64,000 nucleotides of DNA from Dermabacteraceae bacterium TAE3-ERU27 (GCA_019218415.1 JAHUUL010000002.1:496001-560000), one strand, 5' to 3'. Counted from the stretch's first letter, positions 15,325 to 23,931 are shown. Notes: generated from the sequence alone by a model not told the origin. Numbers and translations are program-made.

Positions 15325-15831
15325 ATGTCTAACTTGTTGGATATGTTTATTGCTATGGCTAGAACTATTAAGCAGTGGATTAGCAAAGTGACGAGCGAGG
15401 CTTCCATGGCGGCCGTAGCCAAAGAAATCGGCTACGCCAAAGCGACGTACTCTCGGCAGCTGCAAAAGAATGCGATATTGCCCGAAACCGTGGTTGCTAT
15501 AGCGCGTAGCTATAAAGCTTCCCCTCTTGAGGGTCTGATGCTGCTAGGCCTCCTGAACGAAGACGACCTAGTTGAGTTCCGATCTGTTGCAAGCCTCGAA
15601 TCTGCCACCGACGAAGAACTTGCCGGAGAGATTCTTCGCCGCCTTAACGCAACCAGTCGCGATAACCTCAGCGACCCCGTTAACGTGTCAGACCCCGCTA
15701 GTAACGTCACTCCCATCAACCGCGCTACCAGGGAGGAGTTGTACGAGGGCATCAATGAAGAAGAACTCCTCAACCTCCCCTACGCCGCCGCAACCCCCAA
15801 AGACACCGGCGAAGACGGAGACTCTGTGTGA
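15325..15831 (+). CDS. prophage immunity repressor (HTH, CI-like)
   Basis: A 168-residue protein with an N-terminal helix-turn-helix (MAAVAKEIGYAKATYSRQLQ at about residues 28-47) and an acidic C-terminal half (ESATDEELAGEILRRL). It is divergent from the Cro-like gene and followed by an ImmA-like protease, the usual arrangement for a protease-cleaved repressor such as that of ICEBs1. Start uncertain: ATG 15325 would give a nearly leaderless message, while ATG 15355 gives a 158-residue form. Its 3' end overlaps the downstream gene. Confidence 0.82.
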   Translation: MSNLLDMFIAMARTIKQWISKVTSEASMAAVAKEIGYAKATYSRQLQKNAILPETVVAIARSYKASPLEGLMLLGLLNEDDLVEFRSVASLESATDEELAGEILRRLNATSRDNLSDPVNVSDPASNVTPINRATREELYEGINEEELLNLPYAAATPKDTGEDGDSV

Positions 15832-16177
15832 CTGGGCCGAACAAAACGGCATCCCAGTAATCTGGACACCCCACCTGTCAGAAGCAGGCAGGTGGGTGCA
15901 GACCCACGGCGTAATCCTTATCCGGCCAGACATGCCAGAAGCCGCCACCGTGTCCGTGCTCGCGCACGAACTAGGGCACTGGTGGTACGGCGACACTGGC
16001 AGCAGTAGCAGCATTGAGGCCCGCGCTTGGCAGTGGGCAGCCCGCGTCCTGATTGATCCGGCAGACTATGCTAGAGCTGAGCAGATACACCCCTCCGCTG
16101 GAAGCATCGCGCGCGAGCTAGGCGTGCTCACCGACGTTGTTGACGGCTACCGGGGGCTGCTGGCAAAACAAACCTAG
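15755..16177 (+). CDS. ImmA/IrrE-family metallopeptidase
   Basis: A 140-residue protein with the zinc protease signature LAHELGHWWYGD (HExxH) and a downstream EARAWQWAARVLI glutamate region. ImmA proteins cleave the cognate phage or ICE repressor after DNA damage or another signal, triggering induction. The start at ATG 15755 lies inside the repressor reading frame (overlap of 77 bases), which would couple the two. The conserved region starts only after the repressor stop (LCDWAEQNGIPVIWTP). Confidence 0.85.
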   Translation: MKKNSSTSPTPPQPPKTPAKTETLCDWAEQNGIPVIWTPHLSEAGRWVQTHGVILIRPDMPEAATVSVLAHELGHWWYGDTGSSSSIEARAWQWAARVLIDPADYARAEQIHPSAGSIARELGVLTDVVDGYRGLLAKQT

Positions 16178-16192
16178 AACCGGAAGGCCGCC

Positions 16193-16894
16193 ATGTTCTC
16201 CTCCCGTACCGTTCGTGCCGCTGCTGCGTTCGCTGTAGCCCTACCTCTCCTTGCCGGTTGCGGCGGGGGCACCGAAAAAATATCCAAGGCCCCGGAAGTG
16301 AAGCAGACGCAAGCCACACAGGAAGAACAGAAACCAGCCGCCAAGAACGATTCTGCAACCCCTGAAGGCGTGGAAGCCACCGCGCCGGGGACGTACGAGG
16401 CGTTGTCTGAAGATGGCGCTGTTGTAACCCTTGAACTACCCAGCACAGAAAATTTCCCTGAAGTCAGCAAGCTGCTTTCCGACATGCATGCCGGAGAAGA
16501 GGGCGACTACTCCTATGTTCTAGCCGATGTAGACAACCGCCAGGGAACAAAGTACGTCAACATGTTCCTTGTCCTGGTCACCGACCCGGAAGGGCACGAA
16601 TACCAGTACCGAACAGTTCAGAATTCGCTCGAAGATCTTGAGGCGCTCCCCAAAGAAGTCTCTGACGGCAAGTACGCGCTGAACGACGGGACGGAAATCA
16701 GCAAGGAAGAGTATTACCGGCTTAGCGACGCTATGCACAAACACGCTACTGGCCCGTTGAGCGAGGGAGTGAACCCCCATGCGAGGCGCAAGCTTTTGCT
16801 CGTGGGGCCGAAGTTGCCGAAGAAGTTCACCTCCGTCCAGGTGTACCCGAGCGGCATTTTCGAGTTGGTATTCGCCACTCCGAAGCAGCCTTAA
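16193..16894 (+). CDS. prophage-encoded lipoprotein (lysogeny module)
   Basis: A 233-residue protein with an N-terminal signal peptide and a lipobox LLAGC at about residues 19-23, then a Gln/Lys/Ala-rich linker and a mature domain (VVTLELPSTENFPEVSKLLS; YVNMFLVLVTDPEGHEYQYR). It is on the + strand after the repressor and protease genes, so it should be expressed in the lysogen. Lipoproteins in this position in other temperate phages (for example Ltp of TP-J34) block superinfection. That function here is inference. It ends at a terminator shared with the integrase. Confidence 0.78.
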   Translation: MFSSRTVRAAAAFAVALPLLAGCGGGTEKISKAPEVKQTQATQEEQKPAAKNDSATPEGVEATAPGTYEALSEDGAVVTLELPSTENFPEVSKLLSDMHAGEEGDYSYVLADVDNRQGTKYVNMFLVLVTDPEGHEYQYRTVQNSLEDLEALPKEVSDGKYALNDGTEISKEEYYRLSDAMHKHATGPLSEGVNPHARRKLLLVGPKLPKKFTSVQVYPSGIFELVFATPKQP

Positions 16895-16912
16895 GCCTTT
16901 CCGCAGGCAAAC

Positions 16913-16958
16913 AAAAACGCCCCTCCCGCCTGGAACAACCAGGGGAAGGGGCGTTTTT
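16913..16958. terminator. bidirectional terminator between lipoprotein and integrase
   Basis: A long stem in which AAAAACGCCCC pairs with GGGGCGTTTTT, with an inner CCTGG/CCAGG stem. A and T runs lie on both flanks, so it serves both converging genes. Confidence 0.85.
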
Positions 16959-16963
16959 CTCTA

Positions 16964-18137
16964 TCAAGACGACGCGAGGCTCCCAGCCAACCGAGTCATT
17001 GCGGCCCGCGCGAGATCAAGACTCACATGCGAATAATGCTGCGTCATAGCAGCCGACGAATGCCCAAGAATCTGCTGGATCACATGCAACTCCACGCCAG
17101 CCTCCAGCATGAGTGTGGCAGCCGTATGCCGGGCGTCATGCAAACGCACATTCCGGCTCACGCCAGCCTCCGACAGTAGCCACCGCCACCGCTTCAAGTC
17201 ACGGCTCGGATACAACGGGCCGCCGTCCTCGCGGCGAAACAACAAATCATGCGTAGCGGCCGCCGGGCGAAACCGTGCGCAATGCTCCCGCAGAATAGAC
17301 AGCACCGGCTCCACGAGTGGCTGCACACGCCGCGACGACACTGTTTTTGGCGGCAGCAACCAATACCCGCCCCCAAGATCGCGGGCCTGCATGGTGTCGC
17401 GAGGCGGCTCCTTTAGTTTCTTCAACTGCCACTCCAGCCGCAGCACACCGGCCTCCAGATCGACCGCGGAACGCTCAAGCCCTAACGCCTCACCCTGCCG
17501 CACGCCGTGATAGAGCGCTAACGCCCACCGGGCATAGTCGGGCTGTTCGGCCGCCACCTTGAGAACGCGCCGCGCCTCGTCAAGCGTCAATGCTTCCGGC
17601 GGCGGGCTCACCTTGCGAGGCCGATCAATACGTTCTCTGGAAGCAGGGTTAAACGGTAAGTACCCAGCCCTCACCGCGTCACGCAGCATTACGGAAGCAA
17701 TGTTGTGTATTTGCAGCTGGGACGCTGACGCTAAAGGCTTCGCCCTGTCTTGTTTTTGTCGGCAAAACTCGTGCAGCTTCATGACGTGACGTGTGGTCAC
17801 CTGATCTATTCTGACTTTCCGACCAATGCCGGGGATGATCCATCCGTTTCACATACCCCTCGTAGCCTGCATAGGTAGTGGGGGCAAGGCGTGGGCGCGC
17901 ATGGGACTCTAACCAGCCCAGTGCGTAAGCCTCAACGGTTGGGGCTTTCGTGAGAACGTCGCCTTGCGTGTCTAACTGAGCGCGGGCGGCGTTCAGCTTT
18001 TGAATGACTGCTGCTTTAGACTTGGATCTGATCCACTTTTGGCGGCGTTTGCCATCACTGCTGGGCGGGAGTTCGATGCGTGCCGCCCAGTAGCCGCGCG
18101 AGTCTTTAAAGATGCTGCCAGTGCCGTGATCGCGCAC
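16964..18137 (-). pseudogene. int: prophage tyrosine integrase, interrupted by a one-base frameshift
   Basis: The N-terminal part (GTG 18137, after AAGGGGG) holds an AP2-like arm-binding domain (GTGSIFKDSRGYWAARIEL) and the start of the SAM-like core-binding domain. The C-terminal part (from about 17840) holds the catalytic domain, with Arg in GVRQGEALGL, HDARHTAATLMLEAG, LGHSSAAMTQHYSHV and the nucleophile Tyr. The two parts are in different frames. Removing one base at 17843 (CGGATGG to CGGTGG on the minus strand) restores YVKRWIIPGIGRKV, the sequence expected for the family, giving about 390 residues. Unless this is an assembly error, the phage cannot excise by itself. Confidence 0.88.
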
Positions 18138-18167
18138 GCTTCCCCCTTGTCGTGTTGAGGGTGTACA

Positions 18168-18191
18168 GGTGCACCCATTGGTGCACCCATT
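18168..18191 (+). repeat. tandem 12-bp repeat upstream of integrase, possible arm-type sites
   Basis: Two adjoining copies of GGTGCACCCATT (18168-18179 and 18180-18191), between the integrase start and the attachment site. Direct repeats here commonly are integrase arm-binding sites. Part of the unit (GTGCACCC) also occurs in the chromosomal repeat elements elsewhere in the window. Confidence 0.5.
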
Positions 18192-18273
18192 GTGAGCGAA
18201 ACCCCTGACGCTATATGACGTTAGGTGAGGTTACGGCCTGGCCAAACACTGTTTTTAAGCACAGAATCTCATG

Positions 18274-18315
<42 letters not shown>

Positions 18316-18438
18316 CTTCTGACCAGCATAAACGCTGAAAAAATAGGGCTTACGCCCCTCGATGGGAGCCATTAGGGGAGCCAAGACGGATATACAGCGA
18401 CTTACGCCATAGAGGTGCACCCGTCCGCAGAAAAACAG

Positions 18439-18813
18439 CTATTCCGCGACCCTATGCGAAAGCAGGGCAAACAGCGCCTCGCTATCCCCGCCGCAGCCAT
18501 CCAGCTCTTCCGCACTAACCAGTACACGATCGTTTTCGCCATCTATCAGGGCAATAAACGGAGACCGCGCCTTTTCTAGCAAGCGCGACGTCGACGCATC
18601 TACTTCGTTTAGGTGCACGGTTTCGAGCGGTAACGGAAGACGCTGCACCATCTCTTTCCACTCTTTGCGATACATCGGCCGCTTACCGTGGCTGATATCG
18701 CAAAGCCCGCAGTGCGCGGTGCCGCGAATCTTGCCGATTACGTAGGAAAGCTCCCCGGCCAACCCCCCGTTGGCGTTATACACGCCCACCAGCCTGCACT
18801 CAATACGGCTCAC
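18439..18813 (-). CDS. conserved actinobacterial hypothetical protein
   Basis: A 124-residue protein and the first chromosomal gene after the prophage. The N-terminus LVGVYNANGGLAGELSYVIG followed by KIRGTAHCGLCDISHG belongs to a small actinobacterial family of unknown function with a conserved HCxLCD motif, suggestive of a metal or redox site. GTG 18813 is chosen because GGAGG lies seven bases upstream; the TTG at 18819 is less likely. The 120 bases between it and the att site hold nothing recognisable. Confidence 0.72.
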   Translation of the reverse strand: MSRIECRLVGVYNANGGLAGELSYVIGKIRGTAHCGLCDISHGKRPMYRKEWKEMVQRLPLPLETVHLNEVDASTSRLLEKARSPFIALIDGENDRVLVSAEELDGCGGDSEALFALLSHRVAE

Positions 18814-18948
18814 GCCCAACCTCCAGCTTCTATAAGTTTTCTTTATCCACCCAAAAGCTATTCTGCGACGCTGTGTTTGGCAACTATGAACATGCCGCGC
18901 GCAGACCTGCCTGCCCGCTTTCCGCCCGGGCGCGTAGACTCTTGTTCT

Positions 18949-19575
18949 GTGAGTACTACGCTGCCTAAACCGTCGCAGGATCGAATCGTCTGGGTCGACT
19001 GCGAAATGACGGGCCTAGACAAGGTCAATGACGCTCTAATCGAAGTTGCCGTGCTGGTGACGGACGCGGAGCTAAACATCCTGGGTGAGGGGGTGGACGT
19101 AGTGATCGCTCCCCCGCCCGGTGCGCTGGAGCAGATGAACGATTTCGTGCGCGACATGCACACGAAATCCGGACTGCTTGAAGAGCTTTCCGCCGGCACC
19201 ACCCTGGAGGACGCTCAGCGCCAGTGCCTGGAATACGTACGCAAGCACTGCCCGGAACCGGGCAAGGTGCCGCTGGCAGGCAATTCCGTCGGCACCGACC
19301 GCGCTTTCTTGCAGCGCGATCTGGGCGAGTTCGAAAACTATCTTTCCTACCGCACCATCGACGTTTCGAGCCTGAAGGAGCTGGCTAAGCGCTGGTTCCC
19401 CCGCGTTTTCTTCCAGGCGCCGAAGAAGCAGGGGGGACATCGCGCACTGGCCGACATTCGCGAGTCGATTCTAGAGCTGGCCTACTACCGCGAGGCGCTG
19501 CTGCGCCCGCAGCCCGGGCTCACCAGCGAGGAGCTGCAGCAGATCGCTTCCCGTTACGTATTAGAACAGGAGTAG
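18949..19575 (+). CDS. orn: oligoribonuclease
   Basis: A 208-residue DEDDh 3'-5' exoribonuclease that degrades 2- to 5-nt RNA (nanoRNA) to nucleotides and hydrolyses pGpG. All catalytic motifs are visible: WVDCEMTGLD (D, E), GNSVGTDRAFL (D), TIDVSSLKELAKRW and QGGHRALADIRES (H, D). GTG 18949 gives the normal N-terminus about ten residues before the first motif. A longer upstream extension in the same frame has no family counterpart. It may be cotranscribed with the following isomerase gene, four bases away. Confidence 0.95.
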   Translation: MSTTLPKPSQDRIVWVDCEMTGLDKVNDALIEVAVLVTDAELNILGEGVDVVIAPPPGALEQMNDFVRDMHTKSGLLEELSAGTTLEDAQRQCLEYVRKHCPEPGKVPLAGNSVGTDRAFLQRDLGEFENYLSYRTIDVSSLKELAKRWFPRVFFQAPKKQGGHRALADIRESILELAYYREALLRPQPGLTSEELQQIASRYVLEQE

Positions 19576-19579
19576 CAGA

Positions 19580-20815
19580 GTGACGGCCTGGCTAGATAAC
19601 CCGCAGCATCGGCACTGGTTGCGCAGCCAGGCTGATTCCCTGCTCGCGTTCGCGGCGGCTTCCCCGCACCCTGCGGGCGGATTCTCCTGGCTGGGAGCCG
19701 ACGGCGCCCCCGATCTTTCCCGGCCAGTGGAGCTGTGGATCACCTGCCGGATGATTCACTGTTTCTCGCTCGGGCACATGCTCGGCAATCCCGCTTACGG
19801 CAGGCTTGCCGACCACGGGCTGCGTTCTCTGAACGAAGTTTTCCGGGACCGCGAATACGGCGGCTTCTACGCCTCGGTGCAGGATGGCCTGCCGCGCGAC
19901 ACCTCCAAGCAGGCTTACGCCCACGCTTTCGTGGTTCTTGCCGCCGCCTCCGCCACGGCCGCTGGCAGGGCGGGCGCCGCGGACCTGTTGACCGAAGCCC
20001 TGTCGTTACTCGATGAACGCTTTTTCGACCCCGAAAACGGTATGAGCGTCGATTCCTACGATCGCGCTTTCAGCGACTGCGAGCCTTACCGGGGCATTAA
20101 CGCCAACATGCACACTGTGGAGGCGCTACTTTCCGCGGCCGATGTAACCGGCGAGCGCCGCTGGTTGGATCGCGCCTGCGAGATCCTGCGCCGCGCACTT
20201 GATGAGTTCGCGCGCGGAAACAACTGGCTGCTACCGGAACACTTCGATACCGACTGGCGGGTACTGCTCGATTACAACCGCGAGGTACCGGATCATCCTT
20301 TCCGCCCCTACGGCGCGACCGTCGGCCACTGGTTCGAGTGGGGCCGTCTGGCGTTGCACGCCGAGGCCGCGCTGCGCGAGCTGGGCGACACTCCCCCGGC
20401 CTGGCTATCTGAGTGTGCACGGGAGCTGATTACCCGTGCCGCCGACACCTTTGGCTGCGATGGGCAGCCGGGTTTCGTTTACACCCTGGACTGGCAGGGG
20501 CAACCCGTGGTGCACGAGCGCATGCACTGGGTAGCGGCGGAGGCAATCGGAGCTTGCGCGGTGGCTTACCGCGCTTTCGGCGATGAATCTTTCGCCCGGC
20601 TGTACGAAAAGTATTGGGAATACGTCAGCGAATTCCTCCTCGACCCCGCCTGCGGTTCTTGGCATCACGAACTCGATCGGGATAATCGCGTGCAGGGCAA
20701 GGTCTGGCCGGGAAAGCCGGACACCTATCACGCTTTGCAGGCAGTTTTGCTGCCGCGTCTACCGCTCACTCCGACCTTTGCGCAGGCGCTGCGGAGAGGG
20801 CTAATCAGCGACTAA
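19580..20815 (+). CDS. AGE-family sugar epimerase/isomerase
   Basis: A 411-residue (alpha/alpha)6-barrel protein of the N-acylglucosamine 2-epimerase superfamily. Features resemble mannose/aldose-ketose isomerases of the YihS type: an Arg-containing VELWITCRMIHCF, a barrel His set in AYAHAFVVLA, GINANMHTVEA, GHWFEWGRLALHAE, ERMHWVAAEAIG and GKPDTYHALQA. It probably interconverts an aldose and ketose such as mannose and fructose. Substrate cannot be told from sequence. GTG 19580 follows GGAG at seven bases and almost abuts orn. Confidence 0.85.
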   Translation: MTAWLDNPQHRHWLRSQADSLLAFAAASPHPAGGFSWLGADGAPDLSRPVELWITCRMIHCFSLGHMLGNPAYGRLADHGLRSLNEVFRDREYGGFYASVQDGLPRDTSKQAYAHAFVVLAAASATAAGRAGAADLLTEALSLLDERFFDPENGMSVDSYDRAFSDCEPYRGINANMHTVEALLSAADVTGERRWLDRACEILRRALDEFARGNNWLLPEHFDTDWRVLLDYNREVPDHPFRPYGATVGHWFEWGRLALHAEAALRELGDTPPAWLSECARELITRAADTFGCDGQPGFVYTLDWQGQPVVHERMHWVAAEAIGACAVAYRAFGDESFARLYEKYWEYVSEFLLDPACGSWHHELDRDNRVQGKVWPGKPDTYHALQAVLLPRLPLTPTFAQALRRGLISD

Positions 20816-20921
20816 TCCACCCCCGATCCCTGCGATAAGCCGCAAAATGTGGCCCGCGCCTCTACTTTCTGGCGCGAGTTAGCATTGCGGGCGTTCTCGT
20901 GTAATAATTTTTCTCGGACAT

Positions 20922-20998
20922 GGTGGGCGTAGCTCAGTTGGTAGAGCATCTGGTTGTGGTCCAGAAGGTCGCGGGTTCAAACCCCGTCGCTCACCCCA
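20922..20998 (+). tRNA. tRNA-His(GUG)
   Basis: Complete cloverleaf: acceptor GTGGGCG/CGCTCAC with the extra G(-1) at 20922, D arm GCTCAGTTGGTAGAGC, anticodon GTG in TGGTTGTGGTCCA, T arm GCGGG-TTCAAAC-CCCGT and an encoded CCA (20996-20998). An AT-rich TAATAAT about 20 bases upstream is a plausible -10 box. Confidence 0.97.
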
Positions 20999-21005
20999 CT
21001 TAAAA

Positions 21006-21036
21006 GAAACCCCCTGGAAACAGGGGGTTTCTTTCT
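21006..21036 (+). terminator. terminator after tRNA-His
   Basis: Perfect 11-bp stem GAAACCCCCTG (21006-21016) with CAGGGGGTTTC (21021-21031), loop GAAA, then TTTCT. Confidence 0.88.
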
Positions 21037-21081
21037 ATCTAAGGTCCCGGCCCACGCCGGCTACGGGGCGCTTTGGGCGCA

Positions 21082-21978
21082 TCACATTTTTGACCAGCCG
21101 GGGGTGGCGGGGCCGACGGTTGGCCGCCAGCCGGTGGCGTGCGCGAATTTGAGCGGAGAAAGCCGCTGGCTGCGGCGCTGCACGTCGAGGCGCGGCCCGA
21201 CGCTGAGCTGAGCGATTGCGGGGTAAAACTTTGCCGGTTCGTCCGCCCCCGCCTCGGCGGCAAGGTCTTTTGCCCAGCGTCCCCTGGTCACGGGTTCCGC
21301 GCACACGTTGTAAAAACCGGTTCCCGCGTCGAGCGCCGCCACGAAAGCGGCCCCCGCATCCCTGTGATGGATTAGCGGTAGATAGTCTTTTGGCCTGCCG
21401 AGCAGCACCGGCCTCCCCCGGCGTACCTGCTGCAGGCCGTGCACGCTGCGTTCGTCATGGCCGTAGAGCTGCCCCAGGCGCAGGATTACGGAGGTACGCC
21501 CGCCGCGCGCAAAATCTACCGCCGCCCGCATCTCCGCCAGCCGGGGATTAAAAACCCTGGAATTGGAGGTGAACGGCGAGTCCTCCCCGATCCATTCGGC
21601 CCCTCTGTCTGGATAGAGGGAAAAAAGCGATTCTTGGATAAGCCTGCCCACCCCTGCTGCTTTAGCGGCGGCGGCGATGAGGGGCGAGGCCTCCCCATGC
21701 AGCCGATCGTCTTCCATCCAGGCCGAGGGGCGCATGGCATTCACCCCGACGGGAATGCTGCGCGCGGCGTTAACCACTACGTCGTGCCCGCGCAGGGCAC
21801 GCTCCAGATCGGACTGCGAGAAGACGTCTGTCACCACGGCTCGCGCGCCGTACCCTTCGAGCAGGGGGACGTCATCGACTTTGCGTGCCAAGGCGCTCAC
21901 GCGATGCCCGGCCCGCCCCATGGCGGAAACGATTTCTTGCCCCAGGACGCCTTCGGCACCGACCACGGCAACCTTCAC
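21082..21978 (-). CDS. NAD(P)-dependent epimerase/dehydratase-family (extended SDR) protein
   Basis: A 298-residue Rossmann protein: VAVVGAEGVLGQEIVSAMGR at the N-terminus (G-x2-G-x2-G), HDVVVNAARSIPVG, and a substrate half with VILRLGQLYGHDERSVHGLQ and PLIHHRDAGAAFVAALDAG. The usual YxxxK is not clear, so it resembles atypical SDRs or NAD-binding regulators. GTG 21978 is preceded by GGGGAGGGG. The 287 bases to the symporter gene hold the divergent promoters, with nothing else recognised. Confidence 0.82.
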   Translation of the reverse strand: MKVAVVGAEGVLGQEIVSAMGRAGHRVSALARKVDDVPLLEGYGARAVVTDVFSQSDLERALRGHDVVVNAARSIPVGVNAMRPSAWMEDDRLHGEASPLIAAAAKAAGVGRLIQESLFSLYPDRGAEWIGEDSPFTSNSRVFNPRLAEMRAAVDFARGGRTSVILRLGQLYGHDERSVHGLQQVRRGRPVLLGRPKDYLPLIHHRDAGAAFVAALDAGTGFYNVCAEPVTRGRWAKDLAAEAGADEPAKFYPAIAQLSVGPRLDVQRRSQRLSPLKFAHATGWRPTVGPATPGWSKM

Positions 21979-22265
21979 GTTTTCCCCTCCCCCAAGCAGC
22001 GTTTCAGGCGGCAAATGCCACTATTCACACAATATCGCTTCCCGTCAGAGACGATTGCACCACACCCGCGGTAACGCTTCAGTAACGATCTAAGGCAATC
22101 CTTATTATTTTGCTCTCAAGAGAGTTTTTCGCCCGCTAACGTCCCCTATTCTTTAGGCTGGGAATCGCCAGAGGCACGCCTCGCAGCGCCCCCTTTTCCG
22201 ACAGTGCCGCTAGGCTCCGTCGGCCGCGCGCCGTCGGATCTCTGAGCTTACAAGGAGTCTTTTAC

Positions 22266-23678
22266 ATGCAGAAAACGCTTAATAGCTGGCTGGAGGCTAT
22301 CTCCGGCCAGATGTATGGCAGCTGGCTGATTATCCTGCTGCTGGGTGGCGGTATTTGGTTCTTCATCGCTACCCGGGCGCTGCCTGTGCGCCTGGCGGGC
22401 GAGGCCATCCGTGTCGTTGCTGAGCCGCCGTCGGAAAAGGACTCCATGTCTTCGTTCCGGGCACTGATGGTTTCGACCGCCTCCCGCGTGGGCGTTGGCA
22501 ACATTGCCGGTGCAGCATCTGCGGTTGCCCTGGGCGGCGCGGGCGCGGTCTTTTGGATGTGGGTTGTGGCCGTCGTCGGCTCCTCCAGCGCATTCATCGA
22601 ATCCACCCTGGCGCAGATCTACAAGCGCCGTAACCCGGAAAACGACGCCTCTTACGGCGGCCCCGCCTACTACATCGAGGCCGCCCTCAAGCAGCGCTGG
22701 CTCGGCATCGTCTTTGCCGTCGCCCTGATCGCCACCTACTTCGGTGGCTTCAACATGGTGGCCAGCTTCACCGTCGCCTCGTCCTTCGAGAACTACAGCT
22801 TCCACAGCAGCTCCACCCCGCTGGTGGTCGGCGCTGTCCTGGCGATCCTCGTCATCGGTTCGATCATGGGCGGCCCGCAGAAGCTGTCCTCCGTGACCGC
22901 CGTGCTGGTTCCCGCCATGGCGATCGTCTACATCGTGATGTGCTTGGCCGTCATCGTCACCCACATCGGCGCCCTGCCTGGCGCGATCGGCCAGATCTTC
23001 AGCGAGGCATTCACTTTCAGCGCCGCCGGTGGCGGCCTGCTGGGCGCGGCCGTCATGAACGGCATCAAGCGCGGCCTGTACTCCAACGAGGCCGGCGTCG
23101 GCTCCGCCCCGAACGCCGCCGCCTCCGCGTCGGTCAGCCACCCCGTCAAGCAGGGCCTCGTGCAGATGCTGTCGGTTTGGATCGATACGCTGCTCATCTG
23201 CAGCGCCACCGCTTTCGCCGTGCTGTGCTCCGGCGTGGTTGGCAGCGACAAGCTGAATGGCGTGCCGTTCGTGCAGGAGGCCATGGCCACCACCTTCGGC
23301 TCCTTCGGTCACATGTTCGTGACCATCTGCCTGTGCGTGTTCGCATTCACCACCCTGATCGGCAACTACTTCTACGCCGAGATCAACCTGCAGTACCTGT
23401 TCAACAACAAGGCTCCCCTGTTCACGCTGATCACTTTCCGCATCTGCGCGGCTCTGATCGTGCTGCTGGGCGCGACCCTCGAGTTCGCCCTGGTGTGGAA
23501 CCTGGCCGACGTACTGATGGGCGTCATGGTGTTCATCAACATGCCGGTGCTGTTCGTGCTCGGTAAGCACGCGATCCGCGCGGGCCAGGATTACATCGCC
23601 CAGCGCAAGGCCGGCAAGAACCCGGTCTACATCGCCGCGAACAACGGCGTTACCGAGGCCACCGACTACTGGAAGTAA
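22266..23678 (+). CDS. alanine/glycine:cation symporter (AGCS family)
   Basis: A 470-residue sodium-coupled amino-acid carrier with about ten membrane spans. Family hallmarks: RALMVSTASRVGVGNIAGAA near residue 65, GPAYYIEAALKQRWLG, an intracellular GIKRGLYSNEAGVGSAPNAA signature, and YFYAEINLQYLF. It imports D/L-alanine or glycine with Na+. ATG 22266 follows AAGGAGT at seven bases. Codon use is very GC-biased and regular, suggesting high expression. A stable terminator follows. The upstream leader of about 250 bases shows no riboswitch that I can recognise. Confidence 0.94.
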   Translation: MQKTLNSWLEAISGQMYGSWLIILLLGGGIWFFIATRALPVRLAGEAIRVVAEPPSEKDSMSSFRALMVSTASRVGVGNIAGAASAVALGGAGAVFWMWVVAVVGSSSAFIESTLAQIYKRRNPENDASYGGPAYYIEAALKQRWLGIVFAVALIATYFGGFNMVASFTVASSFENYSFHSSSTPLVVGAVLAILVIGSIMGGPQKLSSVTAVLVPAMAIVYIVMCLAVIVTHIGALPGAIGQIFSEAFTFSAAGGGLLGAAVMNGIKRGLYSNEAGVGSAPNAAASASVSHPVKQGLVQMLSVWIDTLLICSATAFAVLCSGVVGSDKLNGVPFVQEAMATTFGSFGHMFVTICLCVFAFTTLIGNYFYAEINLQYLFNNKAPLFTLITFRICAALIVLLGATLEFALVWNLADVLMGVMVFINMPVLFVLGKHAIRAGQDYIAQRKAGKNPVYIAANNGVTEATDYWK

Positions 23679-23712
23679 CAGTCGCGGCCTCACCGTAACG
23701 GTGAGACTCGAG

Positions 23713-23748
23713 TGGGGGCTGACGCTCAGGCGTCGGCCCCCATTTGCT
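23713..23748 (+). terminator. terminator after AGCS symporter
   Basis: 12-bp stem TGGGGGCTGACG (23713-23724) with CGTCGGCCCCCA (23731-23742), loop CTCAGG, then TTTGCTTT. Confidence 0.85.
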
Positions 23749-23808
23749 TTCTCTTTGCTACCAACGATTAGAGAAGGAAACGCGCGGCGGTTGCACATAC
23801 GCACCAGA

Positions 23809-23838
23809 GTTGCGTGCACGCAACCAAACCTGTATAGT
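23809..23838 (+). promoter_or_regulatory. tRNA-Lys promoter with a 16-bp palindrome over the -35 box
   Basis: GTTGCGTGCACGCAAC (23809-23824) is a perfect palindrome. Its TTGCGT (23810-23815) is 17 bp from TATAGT (23833-23838), a good sigma-70-type spacing, and the tRNA starts 12 bases further on. The palindrome could be a repressor site. The second tRNA-Lys copy lacks it. Confidence 0.5.
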
Positions 23839-23850
23839 TTTTTCCTGTTC

Positions 23851-23924
23851 GCGCCATTAGCTCAGTTGGTTAGAGCAGCTGACTCTTAATCAGCGGGTCC
23901 GGGGTTCGAGTCCCTGATGGCGCA
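23851..23924 (+). tRNA. tRNA-Lys(CUU), copy 1
   Basis: Acceptor GCGCCAT/ATGGCGC, D arm GCTCAGTTGGTTAGAGC, anticodon CTT in CTGACTCTTAATCAG, T arm CGGGG-TTCGAGT-CCCTG, discriminator A. CCA not encoded. Identical over all 74 bases to the copy at 26190-26263. Confidence 0.97.
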
Positions 23925-23931
23925 CCCGCAA

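Noticed and set aside
15181-15465. A 94-codon minus-strand frame across the lysogeny switch.
   Set aside because: It would run through the repressor N-terminus, both promoters and the Cro-like start. No similarity to phage proteins.
22014-22265. Glycine riboswitch before the AGCS symporter.
   Set aside because: Such switches occur before this family, but none of the conserved aptamer core sequence could be found in the leader.
22248-23819. A 523-codon frame antisense to the AGCS symporter.
   Set aside because: Composition (His, Asp, Gln, Gly, Arg) is an artefact of the biased codons of the symporter. It also runs through the terminator.
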